A stretch of DNA of 34,754 nucleotides from Thermoplasmatota archaeon (GCA_016930135.1 JAFGHM010000056.1:1-34754); one strand, 5' to 3'. Counted from the first letter of the stretch, positions 1-7,628 are shown. Numbers and translations: made by a program. The notes: generated by a model not told the origin, from the sequence alone.

Positions 1-2
1 CG

Positions 3-1496
3 ATCCAGACCTACATCCCAGACCTGATACACAGGAAAGGTGACGACATGCTCCGGATCATCGTGTGTACGGACCGGTTCGGCCCGAGCATATCGTTCGG
101 AATACGGGTGGCGAGGCTCAGCGACGGCAGTTGGGACGTGCTGGCGAACGGCACCATCTCGCACAGGGAGACCACGGTCGAGGTGCTCGTCGACCCCCTG
201 ATGTGCATCATGCGCAGGTTCGTGGAGGTGCACTGCAAGGGGCGCGCCTGGGGTATGGACATCCTCGTTCCGGAAGTCGAGCCTTACGACCTTGCTGAGG
301 CGAGCACATCGGACATCCCAGGCATAGGCGCGTTCCTGTCGAACGTGCCGATACCTGTGCTCGGGCTCTCCGCTTCTGTGGAGGCCGGGATGAGGCTCAA
401 GTACTCCCCGCCGTTCCCGACGGACGTGGTGGTGAACGAGTTCGAGCCCAATCCGAAGGGCGAGGACTCCGGTGAGGAGTGGGTGGAGCTCTATAACCCG
501 CTCGCACAGCCAAGGTGCGTGGATGGGTGGCGCCTAGCCACGGTCCACGGCGGACAGAAAGAGATGGCGATATCCGGCACGATTCCCGCGAACGGTCTAA
601 TGGTGGTCACCTTCGCTGAGACCTCCATAGACAACGGCATCCCCGGCGACCCTTTCAACGACGGGGACGCGATCGTGCTCATCGACGCTGGGGGAGTTAC
701 GGTAGACACGACCCCTGTGCAGAGGGACAGCGCGAACGACGAGCGCACTTGGCAACGCACGTGGGACGGAGGCCCGAGGTGGGCATTCACGGCCGGTGGC
801 AAAGGTGTCTCCAACGGTCCTCCCGTGATGCTCGCGTCCGGGGACTTCATCGCGAAGGCCCTCTTCGAGGCGCTGAAGCAGGCGTTCGTGGACACGCAGC
901 TGCAAGAGGTGTCAGCCTCTCTGGACTTCGTGGCCATGTTCGCCAAGCGGGTCTTGAACAACCTCATAGAGAACCTACTAGGGCTCATCGGCGAGATCAT
1001 TCACGAGGTCATCTTCTACGTCAAGGTCATGGTATCGGACGTGACGGGCTCGGGCAGTGTCGGGTTCAGGGCGTCCTTCGTCGTGACGGGAGAGGCGATC
1101 GTTGACCTTGTGAGGTGGCTCATATTCAACCTCGCGACCTTCATAGTCAACCTCGGCCGGGCGAACAACCCGATCGCCTACCCTGCATTCCCGACGAGCA
1201 TCTTCTCGGGGCTCTTCCTCAGGTTCGAGCTGCTGTTCGAGGTCGGATTGCCGAGGATGGTGAGGGCGATCGGGGCCATCGGCCCTCTCGACCAGGAATA
1301 CGCCTGTGCGGTGTCCATATCGCCCAACATACCCGCTCTGGGAAAGCTCGCGGGCAAGAGCTGGGGCAGCTGGTGCGTCGAGTTCGGGATCTACCTCGAG
1401 GGCGTCCCCCGGCAGTTCGCCAAGGGCATGCTCAGCAAGGGCGCGGGCGACGCGATCGACTTCTGGGTGGTCAAGGCGAGGGCCTACAGCGTGTGA
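3..1496 (+). CDS. Lamin-tail-domain (LTD) protein, possibly 5'-truncated
   Basis: The frame is open to the left edge of the window, so the gene may begin outside it. The first ATG (position 48) has a GGTGA ribosome site four bases upstream and is an alternative start giving 482 residues. Counted from that ATG, residues about 127-245 look like a lamin tail domain: a VVNEFEPNP strand, then EEWVELYNP, DGWRL, and a later GDAIVLID strand. LTDs are small immunoglobulin-like folds found in secreted or surface prokaryotic proteins, where they are thought to bind proteins, DNA or cell-wall material. The residues before the LTD look like the interior of a beta-rich domain and show no signal peptide, which favours truncation. 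The C-terminal half (about 265-480) is rich in hydrophobic and amphipathic helices, including two stretches near 350-400 that could contact a membrane. Function is unknown. The LTD call rests on motif pattern only. Confidence 0.6.
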   Translation: MQTYIPDLIHRKGDDMLRIIVCTDRFGPSISFGIRVARLSDGSWDVLANGTISHRETTVEVLVDPLMCIMRRFVEVHCKGRAWGMDILVPEVEPYDLAEASTSDIPGIGAFLSNVPIPVLGLSASVEAGMRLKYSPPFPTDVVVNEFEPNPKGEDSGEEWVELYNPLAQPRCVDGWRLATVHGGQKEMAISGTIPANGLMVVTFAETSIDNGIPGDPFNDGDAIVLIDAGGVTVDTTPVQRDSANDERTWQRTWDGGPRWAFTAGGKGVSNGPPVMLASGDFIAKALFEALKQAFVDTQLQEVSASLDFVAMFAKRVLNNLIENLLGLIGEIIHEVIFYVKVMVSDVTGSGSVGFRASFVVTGEAIVDLVRWLIFNLATFIVNLGRANNPIAYPAFPTSIFSGLFLRFELLFEVGLPRMVRAIGAIGPLDQEYACAVSISPNIPALGKLAGKSWGSWCVEFGIYLEGVPRQFAKGMLSKGAGDAIDFWVVKARAYSV

Positions 1497-1504
1497 GCCT
1501 CAGA

Positions 1505-1516
1505 AACAAATAAATG
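1505..1516 (+). promoter_or_regulatory. TATA-like promoter of the CPA2 antiporter gene
   Basis: An A/T-rich stretch (ACAAATAAATG) lies in a GC-rich background immediately after the lamin-tail gene. It is about 35 bases before the ATG at 1546, so a transcript starting some 26 bases downstream would have a very short 5' leader. Confidence 0.4.
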
Positions 1517-1545
1517 CACTTGACGCATCCATTGGACGATACGCA

Positions 1546-2757
1546 ATGGCAATAGACCTCTCAGGCTTCCTAGACCAGCTGCTGGAGGAGGTCTGGTTCG
1601 AGCTCACCTTCCTGCTAGTCATCGCGCTCTTCGCCAGCTTCATATTCACCAGGTTCGGCCAGCCCAAGGTCATCGCGTACATAGTCATAGGCGTGGTCCT
1701 GGGATACTTCGGCATCATCAGGACCTCGGGGTCGGAGGCCGCGGGCTTCCCGGAGACGCTCGAGTTCCTGGCGCAGCTGGGGGCGATAATCCTCCTGTTC
1801 ATGATCGGGCTGGAGTGCGACCTGAAGGAGATATACACGCGGCGGTCGATATCGATCGCCATCGGAGGCGTCCTCGTCCCCTGGGGCGGCGGGTTCCTGA
1901 TCGCGCATCTGTTCGACTACGGGGCCGATGCCGTCTTCATAGGCGCGACCCTGGTAGCCACGAGCGTCGCCGTGACCGCGAGCGTGCTCAACGAGATAGG
2001 CCTGGTGGGCACGCAGGTGACCTACGCGATCGTGGGCGCTGCCGTCGTGGATGACATCTTGGGCATGGTCGTGCTCGCGATATCAGGCCGGACCACGGGC
2101 GGTATCGATATCCCGGAGATATCCTACATCATCCTCGTCGCCGCGCTGTTCGTCGTGGTCGGGGGTTGGCTGGGCTCGCACTTCCTGGTAAAGCTCGTTT
2201 TCAACATCCAGGTCTCGGGATACAGGAGGAGGATGCCCATGAGCGGGTTCGTGCTCGCCCTCGCGATAGCGTTCCTCTACGCGAACGTCGCGGAGATACT
2301 CGGGATCTCTGCGATCGTGGGGGCCTTCGTCGCCGGGACTGCGTTCTCCGGTTCCGTGCTCCGGGACGGCTTCCGGAAAGGCACGCAGTATCTTGAAGCG
2401 CTCTTCGTGCCGATATTCTTCGTCTCGCTCGGTGTGGTCGTTGACGTGAGGGCGATGTGGGACACCATATGGTTCGGCATCGTGCTCACCTTGGTCGCAG
2501 TTGCGACCAAGATAGTGGGCTGCGGGATCCCTGCATGGTTCACCGGCATGTCCAAGATGGACTCCCTGGCCGTGGGCATGGGCATGGTCCCAAGGCTGGA
2601 GATAGCGCTGGTGATAGCGTACTACGGGCTGTCGCAGGAGATAATCGGCCCGGACATATACTCGGTCGTCGTCTTCATGGGCCTGATGACGGCAGTCTTC
2701 ACCCCTTCCGTGCTGAAGTGGATCCTGAAGCTCGGGGGACACAAAGTGGATCTCTGA
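1546..2757 (+). CDS. CPA2-family Na+(K+)/H+ antiporter
   Basis: The 403-residue protein is almost entirely transmembrane (about 12 hydrophobic segments) and matches the monovalent cation:proton antiporter-2 family (NapA/KefB-type membrane domain). The usual landmarks are visible: FTRFGQPKVIAYIVIGVVLG near the N-terminus, LLFMIGLECDLKEI for the amphipathic turn after helix 3, and VVDDILGM with the paired aspartates at residues 169-170, the ion-binding pair in NapA-type electrogenic exchangers. The C-terminal half keeps the IVGAFVAGTAF and FVPIFFVSLGVVVDV segments. There is no C-terminal TrkA-N domain, unlike KefB/KefC. The open frame runs upstream to 1306 inside the previous gene, but that part is out-of-frame overlap. 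ATG 1546, preceded by a TATA-like element, is the natural start. Expected role: pH and sodium homeostasis in the cytoplasmic membrane. Na+ versus K+ specificity cannot be read from sequence. Confidence 0.9.
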   Translation: MAIDLSGFLDQLLEEVWFELTFLLVIALFASFIFTRFGQPKVIAYIVIGVVLGYFGIIRTSGSEAAGFPETLEFLAQLGAIILLFMIGLECDLKEIYTRRSISIAIGGVLVPWGGGFLIAHLFDYGADAVFIGATLVATSVAVTASVLNEIGLVGTQVTYAIVGAAVVDDILGMVVLAISGRTTGGIDIPEISYIILVAALFVVVGGWLGSHFLVKLVFNIQVSGYRRRMPMSGFVLALAIAFLYANVAEILGISAIVGAFVAGTAFSGSVLRDGFRKGTQYLEALFVPIFFVSLGVVVDVRAMWDTIWFGIVLTLVAVATKIVGCGIPAWFTGMSKMDSLAVGMGMVPRLEIALVIAYYGLSQEIIGPDIYSVVVFMGLMTAVFTPSVLKWILKLGGHKVDL

Positions 2758-2786
2758 GCTCGCGCCATCTACACGAGATCGATGTG

Positions 2787-2987
2787 TCAGCTGCCCGCGA
2801 CCGCGTAGTGCTCGCTATGGTCCCTGTTGTGGGCGAACCGGCTGTTCTCGTCGGCGTCTGGGCCCTTCATCCCGAGCGCCAGCAGGAACGCTCTGCCGAA
2901 TGCCATCGCGGCCTCCGTGTTGCCCTCGTCGAGCTCGTGGAGGAAAGCCCTACCCACGAGCAACGCAAAATCCTTGTTCGCCTCCAT
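2787..2987 (-). CDS. Small hypothetical protein (66 aa)
   Basis: I do not recognise this 66-residue protein. It starts MEANKDFALLVGRAF with a likely amphipathic helix, followed by a second helical segment (EAAMAFGRAFLLALGMKG) and a polar C-terminus rich in Asp, His and Arg. In its favour, a clear TATA box (CTATATAA on the minus strand, 3027-3034) lies about 40 bases upstream of the ATG, placing a transcription start just before the gene. It sits convergent to the antiporter gene and downstream of serS on the same strand, but is separated from serS by its own promoter. It has no cysteine cluster, signal peptide or membrane helix. It could be a real small gene or a spurious frame behind a real promoter. 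Confidence 0.45.
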   Translation of the reverse strand: MEANKDFALLVGRAFLHELDEGNTEAAMAFGRAFLLALGMKGPDADENSRFAHNRDHSEHYAVAGS

Positions 2988-3026
2988 GCAGGACCTACTC
3001 AGTCTTAGAATATTCGACGCCAGGGG

Positions 3027-3034
3027 TTATATAG
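3027..3034 (-). promoter_or_regulatory. TATA box upstream of the 66-aa gene
   Basis: CTATATAA on the minus strand, in an otherwise GC-rich intergenic stretch. The predicted transcription start is near 3002-3004, about 15 bases before the ATG at 2987. Confidence 0.5.
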
Positions 3035-3097
3035 AGGGCAGGGGCGACAATCAGTCCTGATTCTCACGTATGAGAAGTCTCCGGGCGCGATTCTAGG

Positions 3098-4360
3098 CTA
3101 CTCGATGAGCTCGGTCCCCTGCATATACGTCCGGAGCACATCCGGAACGGTCACCGTGCCGTCCCTGTTCTGGTAGTTCTCCAGCACGGCGGCCATCGTG
3201 CGAGGAAGCGCGATCCCCGAGCCGTTCAGGGTGTGGACGAACTCGCTCCTGAGGTGCGGCTCGCGTCTGAACTTGATCATGGCCCGTCTCGCCTGGAACT
3301 CCTTGAAGTTGCTGCAGGAGGACACCTCGAGCCACTGGTCCATGCCTGGAGCGTGGGCCTCGATGTCATAGGTCTTCGACGAGTGGAACCCCGTGCTGCC
3401 CGTGCACAGGAGCCTGACCCGGTATGGCAGCTTCAGGCCGCGCACGACCGCCTCGGCATCCCCCAGGAGGGCCTCGAGCTCCTGGAGCGATGTCTCCGGA
3501 AGGACGAACTTCACGAGCTCGACCTTGTTGAACTGGTGGACCCTCGCTATGCCCTTCGTCTCTATGTGCTTCCCCGCCTCCCGCCTGAAGGACGGCAGAT
3601 ATGCCGTGAGATTGATCGGGAGCTGGCGCGCGTCGAGTATCTCGTTCGCGAAAAGGTTGGTCACGGGCACCTCGGCCGTAGGGTTCAGCCAGAGGTCGTC
3701 CCTCTCGCACCAGTACATGTCGTCCTTCATCTTCGGCAGCGCAGCCGTGCCAACACAGCTCTTCCTGTTCGTGATCGCGGGAGGGAAGATCTCCCTGTAG
3801 CCCTGTGCGTGGTGCAGGTCGAGCATGAAATTGATCATCGCCCTCTCGAGCCTGGCACCGTCCCCCTTCAGCACGTAGAAGCCAGCTCCGGTGATCTTGA
3901 TCCCCCGCTCGAAATCGATGATGTCCAGCTTCTCGCCGATCTCCCAGTGCGTCAGAGGCTTGAAGTCGAACTCCCTCTTCTCGCCCCAGTGCCTCGGGAA
4001 GGTGTCGCCCTCGTCCGCGTTCCCTATCGGCACGCTCGGGTCGGGCATGTTCGGTATGTTCAGGAGGCATTCGTCCCTCTCCGACTCGATCCCCCTCAGG
4101 GACACGTCGATGGCCCTGATGCGCTCAGCGACTGCCTTCATCTCCGTTATCTTGGCCTGTCTCTCCTCCTTCGGGAGCTTCGGGATCTCCTCGGAGACGT
4201 CGTTCCTCTTGTTCCTGAGAGCGTTGCCCTCCTCGGTGAGCGCGCGCCAATTCTTGTCGAGTTCGAGGAATCTCTCCAGGACCGATGTCTCATGGCGTCT
4301 GTTCTCGAACGCCTGTCGCACCAGCCCTTCGTTCTCCCTTATGAACCTCGCGTCCAACAA
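3098..4360 (-). CDS. serS: Seryl-tRNA synthetase (bacterial-type SerRS)
   Basis: This class II aminoacyl-tRNA synthetase charges tRNA-Ser (and tRNA-Sec where present) with serine in the cytoplasm. The 420-residue protein has the standard layout: an N-terminal long coiled-coil arm (residues about 25-105, rich in Lys/Glu/Arg) that contacts the long variable arm of tRNA-Ser, then the catalytic core. Visible motifs are TAEVPVTN, motif 2 (FRREAGKHIETKGIARVHQF), the SSCSNFKEFQARR segment and motif 3 (NGSGIALPRTMAAVLENYQ). This is the common SerRS, not the rare zinc-dependent form of some methanogens. The start is a TTG (4360, or the next codon). An ATATATAAAA element at 4401-4410 gives it its own promoter, although the CRM-domain gene lies just upstream on the same strand. 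It ends with TAG. Confidence 0.97.
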   Translation of the reverse strand: MLDARFIRENEGLVRQAFENRRHETSVLERFLELDKNWRALTEEGNALRNKRNDVSEEIPKLPKEERQAKITEMKAVAERIRAIDVSLRGIESERDECLLNIPNMPDPSVPIGNADEGDTFPRHWGEKREFDFKPLTHWEIGEKLDIIDFERGIKITGAGFYVLKGDGARLERAMINFMLDLHHAQGYREIFPPAITNRKSCVGTAALPKMKDDMYWCERDDLWLNPTAEVPVTNLFANEILDARQLPINLTAYLPSFRREAGKHIETKGIARVHQFNKVELVKFVLPETSLQELEALLGDAEAVVRGLKLPYRVRLLCTGSTGFHSSKTYDIEAHAPGMDQWLEVSSCSNFKEFQARRAMIKFRREPHLRSEFVHTLNGSGIALPRTMAAVLENYQNRDGTVTVPDVLRTYMQGTELIE

Positions 4361-4400
4361 CCCGGACCACGCTCACTTTTTTCTGCCAATCACATAGACG

Positions 4401-4410
4401 ATATATAAAA
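4401..4410 (-). promoter_or_regulatory. TATA box of serS
   Basis: TTTTATATAT on the minus strand in the 74-base gap between the CRM-domain gene and serS. The predicted start site is about 4380, some 20 bases before the TTG start of serS. Confidence 0.55.
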
Positions 4411-4434
4411 GCTGGTCACAGCCAGCTCGCAAGG

Positions 4435-4700
4435 TCATTCCCTCGCAAGTACGACAGTCCTGCCTCTGACCTCGACAAGGAGCGATCCCGAGGCGTCCGC
4501 CAGCTTCCTGCCCGCGTCCTTCATGGGCACCTCGTAGGACTGCAGCACACGCGCCTTCACCAACTTCTTCTTCTCGAGCTGTTTCCTGAGCTCCTCCGCG
4601 ACGGAGGGAGTAATCCCGTCCTTGCCCACGTGGACCGTGGCCGGAAGCGACTGGGCCTTTCCTCTGAGCTCCCTGATGCTTTTCTTGTCCGCGGGCTCAC
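4435..4700 (-). CDS. CRM/YhbY-type RNA-binding protein, reading frame broken near its start
   Basis: The conserved frame reads SIRELRGKAQSLPATVHVGKDG and onward to a stop at 4435. It is a single CRM (YhbY) domain, an RNA-binding fold linked to ribosome assembly, with the characteristic LRGKAQ and VGKDGIT motifs. The only common start codon inside this frame is GTG 4629, which would remove the LRGKAQSLPATVHV strand. A better start is GTG 4698-4700, which overlaps the stop of the upstream RNase P gene as GTGA behind a GGGGAGG ribosome site, but it is one base out of frame. Adding one A to the four-A run at 4680-4683, or a -1 slip on AAA at 4680-4682, joins the two into an 88-residue protein. 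So the gene is either affected by a one-base deletion, mis-sequenced, or frameshifted in translation. Neighbours (RNase P subunit, SerRS) fit an RNA-processing role. Confidence 0.7.
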
Positions 4701-5128
4701 CTCCCCGGCCGAATCGGATATCTGCTTATGTGTCCGCAATCAAGGCAGGTCATCGAGACCCAGCCTCTGCCCGTGCGGACCCTGACGTTCTTCGGAGGCA
4801 CGAAGAAGACCAGACACTCAGGGCAGTAGGTCCTCTTGTGGCCTGCGCGGACCTTATGCCTCTCGCCCATCCTAAGCGCGAGAGAGACATATCTGCGCGA
4901 GCGCCTGAAGTCTCCGAAGCGCGCCTCGTGCTCCGCGAGCTTGAACAGGCTCTCTATGCGCTCCTTGGCGATGTCCTTCGCGTCGCGCTTCCCCACATGT
5001 CTTCGGCCCATCGAGGCCGCCCATCTCATTACATGCCTATACTTCTTGTGAGATGAAGGCGCCTCGGGAGAGCGCAGTCCCGCATACCAGCGGATGCGTG
5101 CCAGGGTCTTCGCCCATCGATGTGCCAT
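4697..5128 (-). CDS. rnp4: Ribonuclease P protein component 4 (Rpp21/Rpr2 family)
   Basis: This is a protein subunit of archaeal RNase P, the ribonucleoprotein that removes 5' leaders from pre-tRNA. It pairs with Rpp29 on the specificity domain of the RNA. The C-terminal half shows the zinc ribbon: YCPECLVFF, then MTCLDCGHISRYPI, giving four zinc-ligand cysteines. Before it comes a basic helical region (KDIAKERIESLF, RRSRRYVSLALRM) typical of the N-terminal helices. The start is uncertain. ATG 5128 gives 143 residues and would be nearly leaderless behind the shared AT-rich box at 5148-5157. ATG 5029 or 5011 gives 110 or 104 residues, closer to the usual family length, and the first 33-39 residues look unlike the family. 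It is translationally coupled (GTGA) to the CRM-domain gene downstream and divergent from L10e. Confidence 0.88.
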   Translation of the reverse strand: MAHRWAKTLARIRWYAGLRSPEAPSSHKKYRHVMRWAASMGRRHVGKRDAKDIAKERIESLFKLAEHEARFGDFRRSRRYVSLALRMGERHKVRAGHKRTYCPECLVFFVPPKNVRVRTGRGWVSMTCLDCGHISRYPIRPGR

Positions 5129-5147
5129 TGGCCTGCCACTCAGTGAG

Positions 5148-5157
5148 CTTTAAATAC
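5148..5157 (+). promoter_or_regulatory. Near-symmetric TATA box between rnp4 and rpl10e
   Basis: CTTTAAATAC lies about 55 bases before the L10e start. Read on the other strand it is GTATTTAAAG, placed about 25 bases before ATG 5128 of rnp4, so it could serve both directions. Confidence 0.55.
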
Positions 5158-5209
5158 GACGACCATTATCTCCGCAAACCTGAGATAGGAACCGCGTCCG
5201 GTGGTGAAG

Positions 5210-5725
5210 ATGTCCCGCAAGCCTGGAAGCATGTACAGAGAGATCAGAGGGCAGTCCTACTGCCGAAGGGAGTACATGGGGGGCGTCCCGGCCAACAGGA
5301 TAACACAGTTCGAGCACGGCACCAAGGGCGATTATCCGGTCAGGATGACCCTCAAGGTGGTCGAGCAGTGCCAGATCAGGCACATCGCCCTCGAGGCTGC
5401 GCGCATATCCGCGAACAGGTTCCTCGCGAAGAAGGTCCCTCAGTCGGGCTATCATCTCAAGATCAGGGTCTTCCCACACAACGTGCTCAGGGAGAACAAG
5501 ATCGCCACGGGTGCGGGTGCGGACCGTATCTCGGACGGCATGAGGCACGCGTTCGGTAAGCCGATCGGAACGGCTGCAAGGGTCAAGCGCGACCAGGACA
5601 TAATGACCTTGGAGACGACCCAGGCGAACTTCAACACGGCGAAGCTCGCACTCAAGAGGGCGGCGATCAAGATACCTTCGCCCTGCTACATAGTGCTGGA
5701 GCGAGGCAGTCCGCCGGCCGCGTGA
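5210..5725 (+). CDS. rpl10e: Large-subunit ribosomal protein uL16 (archaeal L10e)
   Basis: This is the archaeal/eukaryal form of the uL16 protein of the 50S subunit, next to the peptidyl-transferase centre. The 171-residue product starts MSRKPGSMYREIRGQ and contains the diagnostic YMGGVPANRITQFEHGT, KRTAL-equivalent basic stretches, and the FPHNVLRENKIATGAGADRISDGMRHAFGKP segment with its conserved loop. I chose ATG 5210 because GGTGGTGA sits four bases upstream. The two in-frame GTG codons at 5201 and 5204 are part of that ribosome site. Its length is normal for the family. It stands alone behind a TATA box at 5148-5157 and is followed by a six-T tract. GC-rich codons match the neighbours. 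Confidence 0.97.
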   Translation: MSRKPGSMYREIRGQSYCRREYMGGVPANRITQFEHGTKGDYPVRMTLKVVEQCQIRHIALEAARISANRFLAKKVPQSGYHLKIRVFPHNVLRENKIATGAGADRISDGMRHAFGKPIGTAARVKRDQDIMTLETTQANFNTAKLALKRAAIKIPSPCYIVLERGSPPAA

Positions 5726-5757
5726 TCCGCCGGGCGCCTGGGCGAATCCGCGCAATG

Positions 5758-5763
5758 TTTTTT
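5758..5763 (+). terminator. Oligo-T terminator after rpl10e
   Basis: Six consecutive T residues lie 33 bases after the L10e stop codon in GC-rich DNA, the pattern of archaeal intrinsic termination. The same AT-rich stretch (TTTTTTAGTA) could also contribute to the dph2 promoter. Confidence 0.5.
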
Positions 5764-5828
5764 AGTATCGGACTCTTTACTCCAACCGTCAGGCTGGCAC
5801 AGGCGGGTCCAGTGGTTCCCGAGCCGAT

Positions 5829-6842
5829 ATGGAAGGCCGTCTTCACATGTACGACATCGACCTCACTAGCGCGATATCCGAGATCAAGAGGCTGAAGGCC
5901 AGGATCGTCGCGCTGCAGGTGCCTGAGGGACTGAAGAAGAGGGCCTATCAGTTCGCCGAGGACATCGAGAAGAATTCCAGTGCTGAGGTGCTGGTCGTCG
6001 CGGAACCGTGCTTCGGGGCCTGCGACATCCCCAGCTCGCTGTTCGATATGGTCGACGCGGTGGTCAACATCGGCCACTCCCCCATCCCGTCGTTGAAGTA
6101 CGGAAAGCCCGTCATCTTCGTGGCCGCGCGTTCCAAGGTGCCCATAGTTGACCAGCTCAAGAAGTCCGTTGGCATGCTCCATGAGCCCGTGGGGGTCCTC
6201 GCGACTTCCCAGCACTTGACGCAGCTGGACGAGGTGATCGAGGGGCTCGAGAGCATGGGCATCAAGACGAAGATCTCGGAGGGGGACAGCAGGATCTCCC
6301 ACGCAGGCGAGGTCCTTGGCTGCAACTTCACAGCCGCGACCGCGCTCGCCAAGGATGTCAACAGCTATCTGCTGATAGGCAGCGGGTCGTTCCACGCATT
6401 GGGTGTGCATCTGTCGACCGGGAAGAAGATCGTTGTGCTCGACCCCAACCTGGAAGAGCCGCGCGAGATCGACCAGATCAAGGACAAGATGCTCAGGCAG
6501 CGCCATGCGGTCATCGAGAGGGCGGAGAACGCGCGGATCTTCGGCATCATCGTGGGTGAGAAGATCGGGCAGAGGCGTATGAGGAGGGCGAAGGAGCTCA
6601 GGAAGCTTCTCAGGTGGAAGCGGAAGGACGCCGCCCTCATACTCATGGATAAGTTCGACCCCGAGAAGCTGCGCTCGCTGCCCTTCGACGCCTATGTCTC
6701 CACAGCCTGTCCGAGGATCGCAATCGACGATGTGGCCATGTATGACAAACCTCTTCTCACTCCTCAGGAGCTCGAGATAGTGCTGGGAGTGAGGGATTGG
6801 GAGAACTACACCTTCGACCAGATGACCGAGGACGAGATCTGA
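5829..6842 (+). CDS. dph2: Diphthamide biosynthesis enzyme Dph2 (2-(3-amino-3-carboxypropyl)histidine synthase)
   Basis: Dph2 transfers the 3-amino-3-carboxypropyl group of S-adenosylmethionine to a histidine of elongation factor 2, the first step of diphthamide synthesis. It is a non-canonical radical-SAM enzyme with a [4Fe-4S] cluster held by three cysteines, one per domain. The candidates are visible in AEPCFGACD (residues about 60-65), LGCNF (about 165) and STACPRIAI (about 298). The three-repeat layout and the VALQVPEGLKKRA opening fit the archaeal homodimeric enzyme, and 337 residues is a normal length. The start may be ATG 5829 or ATG 5847 (MYDIDL). Neither has a strong ribosome site. 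The next gene follows after a gap of about 16 bases with its own GAGGGAGG, so the two are probably co-transcribed. Confidence 0.93.
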   Translation: MEGRLHMYDIDLTSAISEIKRLKARIVALQVPEGLKKRAYQFAEDIEKNSSAEVLVVAEPCFGACDIPSSLFDMVDAVVNIGHSPIPSLKYGKPVIFVAARSKVPIVDQLKKSVGMLHEPVGVLATSQHLTQLDEVIEGLESMGIKTKISEGDSRISHAGEVLGCNFTAATALAKDVNSYLLIGSGSFHALGVHLSTGKKIVVLDPNLEEPREIDQIKDKMLRQRHAVIERAENARIFGIIVGEKIGQRRMRRAKELRKLLRWKRKDAALILMDKFDPEKLRSLPFDAYVSTACPRIAIDDVAMYDKPLLTPQELEIVLGVRDWENYTFDQMTEDEI

Positions 6843-6858
6843 GGGAGGCTTCTGGTTG

Positions 6859-7626
6859 ATGGACATCGATGTTCTTCTCGCGCGTGGGTGCAGTTCCGAC
6901 ATGAGGGTCGGCATCGGCCTTCCTGAGAGCGCGTTTGGGGCGACTCAGCGCAGGCTAAGATCTTCTGAATGTGGAATTCGGCTCGAGAGGTTCGGGGACG
7001 CGCGTGAGCTCGTTCGCTCGTTGAGATCAGAAGACCTGGACGCGGCCGTCAGAGGCACTCTGAGCTCATCGGCGGTGCTCACAGAGATCAGAGGCGCGTT
7101 CGGCATTGATGAGGTGATGCGGGCGGCGATCATGGGAGCCAGCAAGACCTTCGTCTTGGCCCCCGTGGGCATAGACGAGGGCATGGAGGCGTCCTCCAGG
7201 TTGCGCTTGGCAATGCACACGCTCAGGTACTTCGCAGGGGTCGGCTGGAGGCTGAGGGTCGGCGTGCTCTCGAAAGGCAGGCCCGAGGACCGCTCCAGAG
7301 GCTCCGAGATAGAGAGGAGCATTGACGACGGTGATTCGATTGCCGCAGCGCTGGCCGAGAAGGGATTCGAGGCCCGGCACTGCGGGATCCTGGTCGAGGA
7401 GGCGATCAAGGATTGCGACTTCGTCCTGTCTCCTGATGGCGTCTCAGGCAACCTCATGTTCAGGACATTGCACTTCGTCGGAGGCGCAAAGGCCTACGGG
7501 GCTCCCGTGGTTGATATCGAGAGGGTCTTCGTCGACACCTCAAGGGCCAAGGAGGATTTCTCGGAACCTATCATGCTGGCAGCTGCGCTGGCGGTCCATC
7601 CTCGCGCGCGTCAGGGACGGGCCTGA
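6859..7626 (+). CDS. MtxX-like (methanogenesis marker 4 / phosphate acyltransferase-like) protein
   Basis: The 255-residue protein resembles the MtxX/methanogenesis-marker-4 group, distant relatives of phosphate acetyl/butyryl transferases with no proven function. What I see is a Rossmann-like N-terminus (MRVGIGLPES), a central GTLSSSAVLTEIR segment, LSKGRPEDRSRG, and a C-terminal DGVSGNLMFRTLHFVGG motif that recalls the DG-SGN motif of phosphotransacetylases, followed by VFVDTSRAKEDF. ATG 6859 is preceded by GAGGGAGG ten bases upstream. An adjacent TTG at 6856 is less likely. It lies directly after dph2 and ahead of the preQ0 genes. Family members are associated mainly with methanogens, which would matter for identifying the organism, but this assignment is from remembered motif pattern and a family search could overturn it. 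Confidence 0.5.
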   Translation: MDIDVLLARGCSSDMRVGIGLPESAFGATQRRLRSSECGIRLERFGDARELVRSLRSEDLDAAVRGTLSSSAVLTEIRGAFGIDEVMRAAIMGASKTFVLAPVGIDEGMEASSRLRLAMHTLRYFAGVGWRLRVGVLSKGRPEDRSRGSEIERSIDDGDSIAAALAEKGFEARHCGILVEEAIKDCDFVLSPDGVSGNLMFRTLHFVGGAKAYGAPVVDIERVFVDTSRAKEDFSEPIMLAAALAVHPRARQGRA

Positions 7627-7628
7627 AG

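Noticed and set aside
3233-4408. Long plus-strand open frame (391 codons) opposite serS
   Set aside because: It is antisense to a gene with complete SerRS motifs; the composition (Arg/Leu/Glu/Val-rich) is that of a GC-rich shadow frame and no family motif is visible.
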